The position numbers were made by a program, and so were the translations under genes. Below are positions 14,542-21,776 of a stretch of 37,171 bases of DNA, in pieces (position 1 is the stretch's first letter; each line of letters starts with the position of its first letter). The notes under the pieces are model-generated. The model searched no databases. It was not told where the DNA came from and worked only from the letters and a program-made list of their open reading frames with translations. Source of the stretch: a virus. The stretch is taken from positions 1-37,171 of IMG/VR virus record IMGVR_UViG_3300031841_002908; one strand, 5' to 3'.

Positions 14542-15804
14542 TCAATTATATTGGCTTTGCACCATCTCCCTATGCTTTAGCTCTTGTGCTAGACCATTTC
14601 GTAAGCCCTGCCTACTGTCAGGAACATACAAATCTTCATACGGGTTTTCTGATACATATAACAAGCCATCTGGAACTGTTGCGTTATATGCACTAAACCC
14701 TGGGACATAACTCATAAGTGCAAGTATTTGTGCTTGCAAAGCCATTTGTGCTTCTGCATCTGCTGCCGCTGCTAAATCTTCAGCGAGACTTTTGAGTTTG
14801 TCCTTTACTAATTCTTTTACTTTTTCTCTTTTTGAATCACTACCTTCTTCTTCATCTAATTCTTCAGTCATTTCTGATTCGTTATCGGTTGACTCTTCTA
14901 CGGTTGCTTCTATAACAACTATAGGATCAGGCATTGTATTTTGTACAGGTAAAGCTGCAACTACAACTGTTGTTGAAGATTCTTGTTGCGGAGTATAATT
15001 TGGACACAACGGTGAATATTGTGGATCTGCATTACACATGCTGTTAAAGTATGCATCTTGGTAACCCGGACATGACATATCATACAGAGGATTTGCTGTG
15101 CATTGTGTTGTAAAAAGCTGTTCAGCAAAAGCTTCAGCATAGCCAGGACACGAAGGATCGGCAAGTGGATCTGTATAACAAGGATTTGCAGAATATATTA
15201 GGTTTAATGAAGATGCTCCAGTTGCAAATTCTGGGCCGTAATATCCTGCCCAATTGCCTGTATCGTCGCCAAAAGCAGATACTACTAAGTTTCCAAAGAA
15301 AGCAGGTTCAAGAAAAGGATCGCCAAAATATGTTGATCCCGAAAACGTTGTCCAATCGTATGAACCACTATAGTTGTATGTGTATTGTTTATATAAACTA
15401 CCGTCAGCTTTATAGATGCTAACTGTAATGTAAAATGGATCAGTGCCAGGCTGATCACCAAAAAGATTAGCGTTACCGTTTTTAATGGTCCATGAATATC
15501 TATATCCGTCTACTTGTATTCCTGCTTCTTGCAGGGCTTGATTTATTGCTATAGTTTGCCTAACCACTCCGCCTCCCCAGCCCCAATAAAATGTGCCTCC
15601 GCCATAGTTAGGCACGCTGCCGCCACTAGTGCCTGCCCAGCAGTCGACGCCCGGAGTGCAAGCTGTATAAGACCCACTCCAAGTTCCTGTAAGAAGATTC
15701 TCTGTCTCAGATGATTGACTATTAGCCGCCGAGGAAACTAAAAGTGAGAAAAGCAAGGAAACCAAGTATAATGATTTCACCTGACTCAGGATTTCTCTTA
15801 GCAT
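14542..15804 (-). CDS. Secreted protein with C-x2-[DN]P repeats
   Basis: 420 aa. Signal peptide at about 5-30 (YLVSLLFSLLVSSAANS). Residues 40-220 are aromatic, Gly- and Ser-rich, probably beta. At about 220-290 come three Cys repeats: CYTDPLADPSCPGYAEAF, CTANPLYDMSCPGYQDAY and CNADPQYSPLCPNY. An acidic stretch and a Lys/Ala helix follow. I chose ATG 15804 because AAGGA lies upstream; an ATG at 15834 has no ribosome site. It overlaps the preceding gene by 83 bases. Paired Cys suggest a disulfide-bonded export product; function unknown. Confidence 0.75.
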   Translation of the reverse strand: MLREILSQVKSLYLVSLLFSLLVSSAANSQSSETENLLTGTWSGSYTACTPGVDCWAGTSGGSVPNYGGGTFYWGWGGGVVRQTIAINQALQEAGIQVDGYRYSWTIKNGNANLFGDQPGTDPFYITVSIYKADGSLYKQYTYNYSGSYDWTTFSGSTYFGDPFLEPAFFGNLVVSAFGDDTGNWAGYYGPEFATGASSLNLIYSANPCYTDPLADPSCPGYAEAFAEQLFTTQCTANPLYDMSCPGYQDAYFNSMCNADPQYSPLCPNYTPQQESSTTVVVAALPVQNTMPDPIVVIEATVEESTDNESEMTEELDEEEGSDSKREKVKELVKDKLKSLAEDLAAAADAEAQMALQAQILALMSYVPGFSAYNATVPDGLLYVSENPYEDLYVPDSRQGLRNGLAQELKHREMVQSQYN

Positions 15805-16294
15805 TAGGTTCTTCCTTATCAAACACGATAGCATTTGGTTCGTCTATATCAATCCACAAGTTTCTTGCATCTTCACCTATTTTTCCATCAATCGGACAAG
15901 GAGTTCCGGCATACCACATTGCTTGGAATACTCTTTCATCTTGACAAAGCGCTGATACAGCAGCTACCTTCATGCCCATGTCATAAAGTGTTTTAGATAG
16001 TTTTAATCTTTCACAATTCATGTCACGCACAGTGCTGCCAGCGGATAGTCCTAATATCTGCGTCTGCACAGCGCCCGACACACCTACTGTGCATAAATCG
16101 CTATTCGATGCACTTATTGCAGGCGAAATAGCACTAGGCGGCGGTGATGTAATGGTAGTATCTGATGTTGTAGTGGTTGTAACCGTACTTTCGGTTGTCG
16201 ACTCTGTAACTATTGGATCTGTCTGTGCATGAGCTACTGATGCTGCACATACAAAACACAAAGCCACAAAATATTTAATAGCTTTATATGCCAT
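15722..16294 (-). CDS. Secreted/membrane protein with signal peptide and Thr-rich linker
   Basis: 190 aa. Signal peptide at 1-24 ending VAHA, then a Thr/Ser/Pro linker (about 28-62), a domain with five Cys at about 67-135 (CERLKLSKTLYDMGMKVAAV, ALCQDERVFQAMW, GTPCPIDG) and a C-terminal hydrophobic anchor (IIILGFLAFLTFSFLGG). Probably exported and anchored. It is followed in an overlapping frame by another exported protein. The pair may work together in the envelope, but the layout differs from classical spanins. Confidence 0.75.
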   Translation of the reverse strand: MAYKAIKYFVALCFVCAASVAHAQTDPIVTESTTESTVTTTTTSDTTITSPPPSAISPAISASNSDLCTVGVSGAVQTQILGLSAGSTVRDMNCERLKLSKTLYDMGMKVAAVSALCQDERVFQAMWYAGTPCPIDGKIGEDARNLWIDIDEPNAIVFDKEEPNAKRNPESGEIIILGFLAFLTFSFLGG

Positions 16295-16319
16295 ATCATT
16301 CTCCCTATATATGACATAC

Positions 16320-16325
16320 TATTTA
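16320..16325 (-). promoter_or_regulatory. Late promoter box (CTAAATAGTA)
   Basis: TAAATA box 26 bases upstream of the ATG at 16294; the leader carries GGGAG. Confidence 0.65.
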
Positions 16326-16338
16326 GCGGATCAGTATT

Positions 16339-17022
16339 TTATGCAGTGTTTAGCTCATAGAATCGGTATACTCTGTCCCACCAAGCATTTTTCCATTCTT
16401 CAAACTCATCTGGCCAAATATCAAACTGTTGGTATTCTCCTGCTCGCGAGCACATAAAAATATGTCCTTCTTTTATATCAGTGCCATAAATTTCATTGTG
16501 TGCAATTGCATAAGCAGTTAATTGTAAAAAGTAGTCTTCAACCCATTCTACTTTCTTAGGCTTGTTTGTCTGTTTAAAGTCCATAATCGAGGGCTGGCCT
16601 TTGTAAGTACCCACAAGGTCAGTTGTGCCAGCATACAGATTAGGAACATACAGTGCTACTTCTGAGCCCCATATTTCATCTACATCAGTCAAAGCATTCA
16701 TTTTAATTTCTGTTGCCATTGAGAATGCTTGCTGCGCATAAGGATTGCTGCCAGGGCTAGGCCATTCGCCATGCTCCACATAGTCCTCTAAATACTTGTG
16801 CATTCGAGTACCTACGCCTGCTGCTTCAGTAGTAATTTCTTTAGCTTTTGCTTCACCAACTCTTTTACGCCAAGCGATTAAATGAGTTTTGTCTTTTGTA
16901 GCATCTAAAATTGTTGTTACACTTGCTACTGCATTACCATCTGGTGTTAAGTATTTTCTTTGCCCGTTTACACTGGTTCTATCTATTGCTTTATAATCAA
17001 ACTTGTTCTTTATTAGTGTCAT
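16339..17022 (-). CDS. RecB/Cas4-like PD-(D/E)XK exonuclease
   Basis: 227 aa. Motifs in order: GTRMHKYLEDY (H75), E121 in GSEVALY, TTDLVG (D135), IMDFKQTNK (D148, K150) and QLTAYAIAH (Q167, Y171), the full set of RecB-type nucleases. No Cys cluster, so no Fe-S domain as in Cas4. Probably acts in phage recombination or host DNA breakdown. It overlaps the NifU-type gene by 26 bases and shares its sigma70-like promoter, so early expression is likely. Confidence 0.88.
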   Translation of the reverse strand: MTLIKNKFDYKAIDRTSVNGQRKYLTPDGNAVASVTTILDATKDKTHLIAWRKRVGEAKAKEITTEAAGVGTRMHKYLEDYVEHGEWPSPGSNPYAQQAFSMATEIKMNALTDVDEIWGSEVALYVPNLYAGTTDLVGTYKGQPSIMDFKQTNKPKKVEWVEDYFLQLTAYAIAHNEIYGTDIKEGHIFMCSRAGEYQQFDIWPDEFEEWKNAWWDRVYRFYELNTA

Positions 17023-17338
17023 CTATTTCGTCTTCGTCCCAATTATAAAAATCCATACTAGAATAAAATGGATCAACATTACTATTAGGATCGTCTTGTG
17101 CATCTACTTCTTTAATTTCTGGGATATAATGCATTAACATATTTTCAATGCCCATTTTAAGAGTCATAGTGCTGCCAGCACAGCCGCTACATGCACCGCC
17201 TAGCTCTAGCAAAAGTCTACCATCATTGAATTCTAAAAATTCAATATTGCCTCCGTGGCCAGCAACTGCCGGCTTGACTTTTTCTTCAATAAGAAGTTTT
17301 ATCTCTGCTACAATATCGTCGTGGTTACGTTCAGTCAT
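16997..17338 (-). CDS. NifU C-terminal-domain (Nfu-type) Fe-S protein
   Basis: 113 aa. Residues 8-75 match the Nfu domain, with C50-S-G-C53 in GGACSGCAGSTMTLK and the usual VKPAVAGHGGNIEF start. Nfu proteins pass 4Fe-4S clusters to target enzymes. An acidic tail (about 78-113) is extra. No Shine-Dalgarno is seen; the -10 TATAAT ends 7 bases before the ATG, so the mRNA may be leaderless. The target is unknown; the neighbouring exonuclease lacks a Cys cluster, so a host or distant phage enzyme is more likely. Confidence 0.9.
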   Translation of the reverse strand: MTERNHDDIVAEIKLLIEEKVKPAVAGHGGNIEFLEFNDGRLLLELGGACSGCAGSTMTLKMGIENMLMHYIPEIKEVDAQDDPNSNVDPFYSSMDFYNWDEDEIDDTNKEQV

Positions 17339-17344
17339 AATTCT

Positions 17345-17372
17345 ATTATACGGTAAAATAATTAAAAGTCAA
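17345..17372 (-). promoter_or_regulatory. Strong sigma70-like promoter, leaderless position
   Basis: TTGACT (17372-17367), 16-base spacer, exact TATAAT (17350-17345). The +1 seven bases after the -10 is 17338, the A of the ATG. Confidence 0.8.
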
Positions 17373-17378
17373 CTAAAA

Positions 17379-17768
17379 TTAGTCTTCTAGTTGTTTAGCT
17401 GCTGCTTGTGCTGCTGCTGGATCATCTTTTGCATCATAATCCTGCATGCGCTTTTCTTGATCAGCAGGCAAAGTCATTTGCTGATCTGTTTTCAATTCTA
17501 TTCCGTCTTTATCAAATTGTTTAACAATTTTTTGAATTCGGTTGTCTTGATCGTATGCGTTGTTAAATGTATCAAAAGTAAACTGTTGCGCTCCTGCATT
17601 CGTCATTAAACGATTTAAATCTAAATTTATCACATTAGGCTTAGGATTTTTAATTCCATCAAAGTGAAGATACACAGGTTTTTCATCAGCATCGGCGTTG
17701 CCTTGCACAGTCACAAGAATTTGATAGAGTAGATCTGTATTTTCTCGCAGAATTTCTGCAAAGCGCAT
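17379..17768 (-). CDS. Putative capsid-targeted protein
   Basis: 129 aa, not recognised. N-terminus MRFAEILRE has the shared capsid-targeting-like pattern with a possible cleavage after LRE. The rest is polar, with a strand-rich centre (KPVYLHFDGIKN, NVINLDLNRL) and an Ala/Asp-rich C-terminal helix. It follows the 17770 gene directly. Likely an internal head or virion protein. Confidence 0.7.
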   Translation of the reverse strand: MRFAEILRENTDLLYQILVTVQGNADADEKPVYLHFDGIKNPKPNVINLDLNRLMTNAGAQQFTFDTFNNAYDQDNRIQKIVKQFDKDGIELKTDQQMTLPADQEKRMQDYDAKDDPAAAQAAAKQLED

Positions 17769-17769
17769 T

Positions 17770-18531
17770 TTAATAACTTTTCTTTTTACGAGTAGTTTTC
17801 TTCTTCTTTTTGCCGTAGCCTTCGCTCATTATAGTGCCAAGTCTACGTGAAAGATCAACTGATTCTCTACGTGTGCGGTCTGCTGGCTCATCCCCGCCGG
17901 CTGCGGCAGCAGCAGCACCAAACTCATCGTCTGTAGGTATATCTTCTTCACCTGGGCCTTCTATGTCAGCACCCATGTCCATATCAGGTGCGCCCATTGG
18001 CTCTACTGGGCCGCCTTCGCCTGTAAGTATACCAACACTTGCAACTAGCTGCTCTCTAGATTGTTCCATTGCAGCATATAAACTTTCTAGTGCAGGTTTT
18101 ACAACGTCTTGGTATTGTTGTGCTGTGTCGGCTCCCATTTCATCACGGATGTCGTCAGCTAGTTCTAACATTGCTTTGCTTTGTGCTTCTGCTGTATCTT
18201 CCATCCAGTTAGTAACTTTGTTTACCATGTCTCTAGATGCCATTACTATACCAGCTCTGTCTTCAGCGCCTTCTATTAAAGCTTTGCGATCTCTTATCTC
18301 AGCTTCGAGTATTTCTAAAAACAGTTGATTCTTTTGATATACATCTGACTGTGTATAATCAAAATTATTTCCTTCTACAAGTTTACTTACTTTTTCTTGT
18401 AGAGTAGACTGCATTGCTAGTAGTTGATTCAAAGAATACTCGTCTAACTCAACATCAATATTAAATCTTTCAACAAGATTGTCTTTTAAATTTGTTAAAG
18501 TTGGCTTTTTATTCATATCTTTTATATTCAT
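17770..18531 (-). CDS. Putative prohead core or internal head protein, Lys-rich tail
   Basis: 253 aa. Long charged helices (about 10-165), then a Gly/Ala/Asp-rich disordered part (about 175-220), then SVDLSRRLGTIMSEGYG and a basic tail KKKKKTTRKKK. Helical core proteins with flexible basic tails suit scaffold or DNA-contacting head proteins of T4-like phages. No database family is recognised. LVEG and MSEG resemble possible prohead protease sites only loosely. A late box lies 25 bases upstream. Confidence 0.68.
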   Translation of the reverse strand: MNIKDMNKKPTLTNLKDNLVERFNIDVELDEYSLNQLLAMQSTLQEKVSKLVEGNNFDYTQSDVYQKNQLFLEILEAEIRDRKALIEGAEDRAGIVMASRDMVNKVTNWMEDTAEAQSKAMLELADDIRDEMGADTAQQYQDVVKPALESLYAAMEQSREQLVASVGILTGEGGPVEPMGAPDMDMGADIEGPGEEDIPTDDEFGAAAAAAGGDEPADRTRRESVDLSRRLGTIMSEGYGKKKKKTTRKKKSY

Positions 18532-18555
18532 GGTGCTGCTTCCAATTGTTTAGTA

Positions 18556-18561
18556 TATTTA
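18556..18561 (-). promoter_or_regulatory. Late promoter box (GATAAATATA)
   Basis: TAAATA box 25 bases upstream of the ATG at 18531, at the stop of the next gene upstream. Confidence 0.6.
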
Positions 18562-18969
18562 TCAATTTCTATGTAAAATATCTAACAGTTCAGATACTGC
18601 ATTATCAATTTTTGCAGTACTTACATCTATTCTTACATCAAGCACAGATTGTGCTAGTGGATCTTTTGATTTCTTGCTTGCGTTTTTATAAAACAAGCAG
18701 TCATTAAAATTCTTATGTATAATATTATCTAATTTTTTTATTTGGAAAAGTTTGTCCTCGTGAGTATTAGATAATTTTGCTAAAGTAATTGCTGCTACTT
18801 TTGAAAATGTCTCAGCTACAAATTTTTTGTTGTAAAAAGTTTTATACCCATATTTGACTTTTCTTACGCAAGAACGCCCTATGTAGATGTTATTCCCTTT
18901 TTGATAAGGAATGTTTGAAACATCTACGCTATTCAGGAGCTCTTTTAAATGGGGTATGACAGTATTCAT
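18562..18969 (-). CDS. Hypothetical basic protein
   Basis: 135 aa, not recognised. Segment YIGRSCVRKVKYGYKTFYNKK suggests a small beta unit; the rest is helical and Lys-rich. It overlaps the upstream gene by 41 bases. No signal peptide or membrane segment. Its place in the head-protein run suggests a virion or assembly role. Confidence 0.65.
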   Translation of the reverse strand: MNTVIPHLKELLNSVDVSNIPYQKGNNIYIGRSCVRKVKYGYKTFYNKKFVAETFSKVAAITLAKLSNTHEDKLFQIKKLDNIIHKNFNDCLFYKNASKKSKDPLAQSVLDVRIDVSTAKIDNAVSELLDILHRN

Positions 18970-19162
18970 TTCGCTTTACCAGTATATGTCCGTCTTCTTT
19001 TATTTTATTTACTAGATTTTTACGTTCTAGAGTTTTAAATATGACTTCTTCACGTTCTGTCAAACTGTCAATAGGAACTGGCAATCCGAGTTTATTCAAT
19101 AGATCTTGTTCTTCGTTTGATCGTTGAATCTCGTAACTAAGGATTAGTTCATTGATCTTCAT
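18929..19162 (-). CDS. Small hypothetical protein with tag-like N-terminus
   Basis: 77 aa, not recognised. It begins MKINELILSYE, the shared M-K-x-x-E-L pattern but without an [LI]xE site nearby. Charged helices follow. Its ATG overlaps the preceding stop (ATGA), so it is translated with its upstream neighbour. Confidence 0.68.
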   Translation of the reverse strand: MKINELILSYEIQRSNEEQDLLNKLGLPVPIDSLTEREEVIFKTLERKNLVNKIKEDGHILVKRNEYCHTPFKRAPE

Positions 19163-19461
19163 GTGGCTACGCCTGTGGTTGGTGTAGTAGCAGTAGGCAT
19201 AGTTTGTGCTGTCGGCGCAGTGGTAGGTGTTGTTTGTGCCGGCTGAGCAGCTCTTTGATTTTGTGCTGCTATCACTGCCTGTGCAGCAGCTCTTTCTTTG
19301 CGTTGCAGTTCTGGCAATTCTTCTGTTTGTGCTTTACGTATTTCATCACGCTTGACTCGCACTGCCTCCCTCGCCTGCTGCAAAGCTGTGTTTGCTGCTA
19401 GTACAGGGTCTTGCTCTTGTAGCACATCTTCTTGCTCTTTTAATAGATCTATAACTTTCAT
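19159..19461 (-). CDS. Putative capsid-targeted coiled-coil protein
   Basis: 100 aa. MKVIDLLKEQEDVLQEQD carries the shared N-terminal pattern, with LKE and LQE possible protease sites. Residues 22-70 are an Ala/Arg/Glu coiled coil; residues 71-100 are a low-complexity Ala/Thr/Pro/Gln tail. It starts inside the stop of the very basic 19458-19715 gene. A small scaffold or internal head protein is the best guess. Confidence 0.68.
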   Translation of the reverse strand: MKVIDLLKEQEDVLQEQDPVLAANTALQQAREAVRVKRDEIRKAQTEELPELQRKERAAAQAVIAAQNQRAAQPAQTTPTTAPTAQTMPTATTPTTGVAT

Positions 19462-19715
19462 CTTCTTTTATTCAACCCTTGTGCTAATCTTTTACTTGCT
19501 GGATTAATGCGTTTTGTGCGCTTTGCTCGTCTTGCCATTACCTTGCCTAGTCTTGCTCTAGTAACTTTCATTCGTGCACTTCGTGCTACGTTAGGAGCAG
19601 CATGGCATGCTGTGGGAGAAGAAACAATGCGTCCGTGTCGCTTTCCGCCACTACATCTATATTTACGTACTAAAGTTTGACCTTTTCGTCCCCAAATTTG
19701 TTTTGCTTCTTGCAT
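19458..19715 (-). CDS. Very basic phage protein
   Basis: 85 aa, strongly Arg/Lys-rich. QIWGRKGQTLVRKYRCSGGK, GRIVSSPTACH and the C-terminal KRTKRINPASKR form an architecture I recall from T4-like cyanophage hypothetical proteins. Two Cys (21 and 37) are present. Probably binds nucleic acid, perhaps in the head. TAGGAT precedes the ATG. Confidence 0.72.
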   Translation of the reverse strand: MQEAKQIWGRKGQTLVRKYRCSGGKRHGRIVSSPTACHAAPNVARSARMKVTRARLGKVMARRAKRTKRINPASKRLAQGLNKRR

Positions 19716-19719
19716 TTGC

Positions 19720-19974
19720 TTATCCTAACTGAAATATTAGCACAACGATAGTAGATAATAATCCTGCCATTATAGTGCCAGAGGCTGTAATAATAGTGCC
19801 GATCACAGTTTTGTTATTACGCTGAATAACTTCATTTTGTGATTGAATTAATTCATGCACTTTTGTTACGCTCTCCTCTACCTGCTCTAGTCTACTTTCT
19901 AAAAACTCGTAACGTTGAGCACACAAATCCACATGCGCTTCTAAATTTTCTTTTTCTAAACTTGTAGTGCTCAT
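19720..19974 (-). CDS. Coiled-coil protein with C-terminal membrane anchor
   Basis: 84 aa. Residues 5-55 form a charged coiled coil, and residues 57-82 (TVIGTIITASGTIMAGLLST and the next residues) form one membrane segment at the very C-terminus. This layout resembles XhlA-type haemolysin/lysis accessory proteins. A lysis or membrane-attachment role is possible. Own late box 21 bases upstream and AGGA in the leader. Confidence 0.72.
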   Translation of the reverse strand: MSTTSLEKENLEAHVDLCAQRYEFLESRLEQVEESVTKVHELIQSQNEVIQRNNKTVIGTIITASGTIMAGLLSTIVVLIFQLG

Positions 19975-19994
19975 TGATATTCCTAATGATAATA

Positions 19995-20000
19995 TATTTA
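19995..20000 (-). promoter_or_regulatory. Late promoter box (CATAAATATA)
   Basis: TAAATA box 21 bases upstream of the ATG at 19974; overlaps the stop of the next gene upstream. Confidence 0.6.
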
Positions 20001-20381
20001 TGCTACACTTAGAAAAAGAATATTCTGTAGTTCATTGTCTTGGGTGTAAAAGCAAGGAATAGCAAATTCCACAGTTTCGTCTAGATCTATTAAAAAAGGC
20101 ACTAGATCAAAGTCATTAATTAACATGTCTAGTGTAATAGAATCAGGTATGTTAGGCTCAAATTCAATTACCCAAACTTTCTGTGTTCCTTTGTATCTAG
20201 ATCCAAATTGCGTATCACAATCTTCATCTTTTATAAAAAAATTAATGTTTTCAGGATTGGCTCTAAGTCCAATAGTTTGAATTACTGTGTCGCAGTTATC
20301 TTGTTGAAATGATTCTTTATTATGTCGTCGACGGATACCTGTTTCAGTAATGTCAACAAGTGTTTTAACTTGAAAGCGCAT
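19998..20381 (-). CDS. Hypothetical phage protein, beta-rich
   Basis: 127 aa. MRFQVKTLVDITETGIRRR, then FGSRYKGTQKVWVIEFEPN and DSITLDMLINDFDLVPFLI. I associate this pattern with hypothetical proteins of marine T4-like phages; no function is known. The track start is a TTG one codon upstream; ATG 20381 is preferred. A terminator lies just upstream and a TAAATA box ends 4 bases before the ATG, so the mRNA may be leaderless. Confidence 0.72.
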   Translation of the reverse strand: MRFQVKTLVDITETGIRRRHNKESFQQDNCDTVIQTIGLRANPENINFFIKDEDCDTQFGSRYKGTQKVWVIEFEPNIPDSITLDMLINDFDLVPFLIDLDETVEFAIPCFYTQDNELQNILFLSVA

Positions 20382-20385
20382 CAAC

Positions 20386-20391
20386 TATTTA
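20386..20391 (-). promoter_or_regulatory. TAAATA box 4 bases before a start codon
   Basis: CTTAAATAGTTG precedes the ATG at 20381. The upstream gene ends in a terminator, so this gene needs its own promoter. Confidence 0.5.
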
Positions 20392-20398
20392 AGTCATA

Positions 20399-20431
20399 AA
20401 AAAAGCGCCACTGTAAAAGTGACGCTTTTTT
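20399..20431 (-). terminator. Terminator of the 20452-20808 gene
   Basis: Stem AAAAAAGCG-CACT/AGTG-CGCTTTTTT with one mismatch, 5-base loop and T-runs on both strands. It lies 20 bases after the upstream gene's stop. Confidence 0.85.
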
Positions 20432-20451
20432 ATTCAACACAAATAAGCTTA

Positions 20452-20808
20452 TTATGCTACAGTGATGCTTGTTCCTAGTGTACAAGCTGTGTCTGTACCA
20501 CAACCATCTAGCGCACCAACTCGTGCAGCAATAGAAGCTGCGTCTGAGTGGCTTGCATCCATAATTAGGTGTACAACACCAGTACCAGCGTTTGCACCAA
20601 ACACTAGTAGTGGGTTAAGTTCTCTTAGAATAGTATCATATACAGAACCATAAGCAGCGTCTACCGCACGTAGGTCAACTGCTGTGTTGTCGCCGTTAGA
20701 TGTAGAACGAACAGTTAGCAGGAAGCTTTGTACCTGGTTTGTTGAAATCAGTGAGTTTACCGCATGGGTACCACCGTTAGCTGGGGTTACGTCAAATGTT
20801 ACAGCCAT
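20452..20808 (-). CDS. Small Ala/Thr-rich protein, candidate virion decoration protein
   Basis: 118 aa, not recognised. It starts MAVTFDVTPANGG and is Ala-, Thr-, Ser- and Gly-rich with few Lys, like a surface beta/alpha virion protein. Two Cys (about 102 and 108) lie in DGCGTDTACTLG. It has its own late box, a strong TAGGAGA site and a terminator, so it is transcribed alone and probably made in quantity. A head decoration or major small virion protein is a guess from this. Confidence 0.72.
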   Translation of the reverse strand: MAVTFDVTPANGGTHAVNSLISTNQVQSFLLTVRSTSNGDNTAVDLRAVDAAYGSVYDTILRELNPLLVFGANAGTGVVHLIMDASHSDAASIAARVGALDGCGTDTACTLGTSITVA

Positions 20809-20855
20809 TTTTTATCTCCTAAAATGTTTCAAGACCGGAATGATCTTGTTAATAG

Positions 20856-20861
20856 TATTTA
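20856..20861 (-). promoter_or_regulatory. Late promoter box (CTAAATACTA) flanked by short inverted arms
   Basis: TAAATA box 48 bases upstream of the ATG at 20808. ATCTTG and CAAGAT flank it as 6-base inverted arms. Confidence 0.65.
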
Positions 20862-20894
20862 GCAAGATAATAAAAAAAACTGGTTTTGCCTAAT

Positions 20895-21776
20895 TTATTT
20901 GTTAGATTTTTTAATTCTACTGTGTAGCACTTTAAGCTGCTGTATAGCTGTTGGTCCTGCTTGAATAAAGTCATGAATCATCTTAATGATAGGCAAATAA
21001 CTTTGTATATAATTCAGTGGAGAATTAGTGTTTTTGAACGAACGTTCAACAAATTTGTGTGCTAATACCATGTTGTCGCTGCCCACAAGCATTCTGTAGT
21101 ATGCCATATCTTTAGTAGATCCTGCATCAAAGTCAGCTTGGCTTATTTCAATTTCTGTATCTCTTACAGAACTTACTTCTAAGCGATTTTTGCCTACCCA
21201 GCGAGAAAAGTCATCTATAATATCACTAGAGCGTAGTTTTGCTCGAGCAGCAAACAAAAGTTTGGTTACTACTTCTTTACGCTGTTGCACAGAAATTTTT
21301 GTATAGTTTGCGAGTAATCTACGTATAAAACTATAATCTGATATCTGTGCTGCAAGACTTTTTTGTAGTTCATAAAATAAACTGTATGAATTTATTTTAG
21401 AATCTCTTGGATTATTTTTAATTTGTGCTAGATGTCCAGCAAGTGTTGCGATAGGTAAATGTGTATTACGTCTAACTTTTTTAGCTGCGCCTGGATCTTT
21501 CAACTTATCCATTGCTGCGTTATCGCCAGTTACAAAATATATGAAATTGTAAAGGTCAGTATTTGCAATTTTAAACATTTTATAACCGTTGTAGTCTAAA
21601 GTTTTATCTAGATACCTATTAAGAAAATTATCATTTTCATTATCGTATCGCATTACTTCAATAATACATACAGTCAAAAATAATTTTTCACAGCAGTCGG
21701 AATATGTAAGTGATTTTTGATCACTTTCATTTCTCACCATTCGTGCTTCGTGTATTTCTTTAATGAACTCCATCAT
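20895..21776 (-). CDS. Helical protein with capsid-targeting-like N-terminus
   Basis: 293 aa, not recognised. It begins MMEFIKEIHEARMVRNES, close in style to T4 internal-protein leaders, with IHE before A as a possible cleavage site. The rest is mainly helical (YSDCCEKLFLTVCIIEVM, FIRRLLANYTKISVQQR). Its ATG overlaps the ligase-like stop (ATGA), so it is co-translated with that enzyme. Role unknown; a partner of the ligase/nucleotidyltransferase pair is possible. Confidence 0.7.
   Translation of the reverse strand: MMEFIKEIHEARMVRNESDQKSLTYSDCCEKLFLTVCIIEVMRYDNENDNFLNRYLDKTLDYNGYKMFKIANTDLYNFIYFVTGDNAAMDKLKDPGAAKKVRRNTHLPIATLAGHLAQIKNNPRDSKINSYSLFYELQKSLAAQISDYSFIRRLLANYTKISVQQRKEVVTKLLFAARAKLRSSDIIDDFSRWVGKNRLEVSSVRDTEIEISQADFDAGSTKDMAYYRMLVGSDNMVLAHKFVERSFKNTNSPLNYIQSYLPIIKMIHDFIQAGPTAIQQLKVLHSRIKKSNK

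Noticed and set aside
14542-16294. Spanin pair
   Set aside because: The proteins are too large, neither is a clear lipoprotein, and the overlap pattern differs from embedded spanins.
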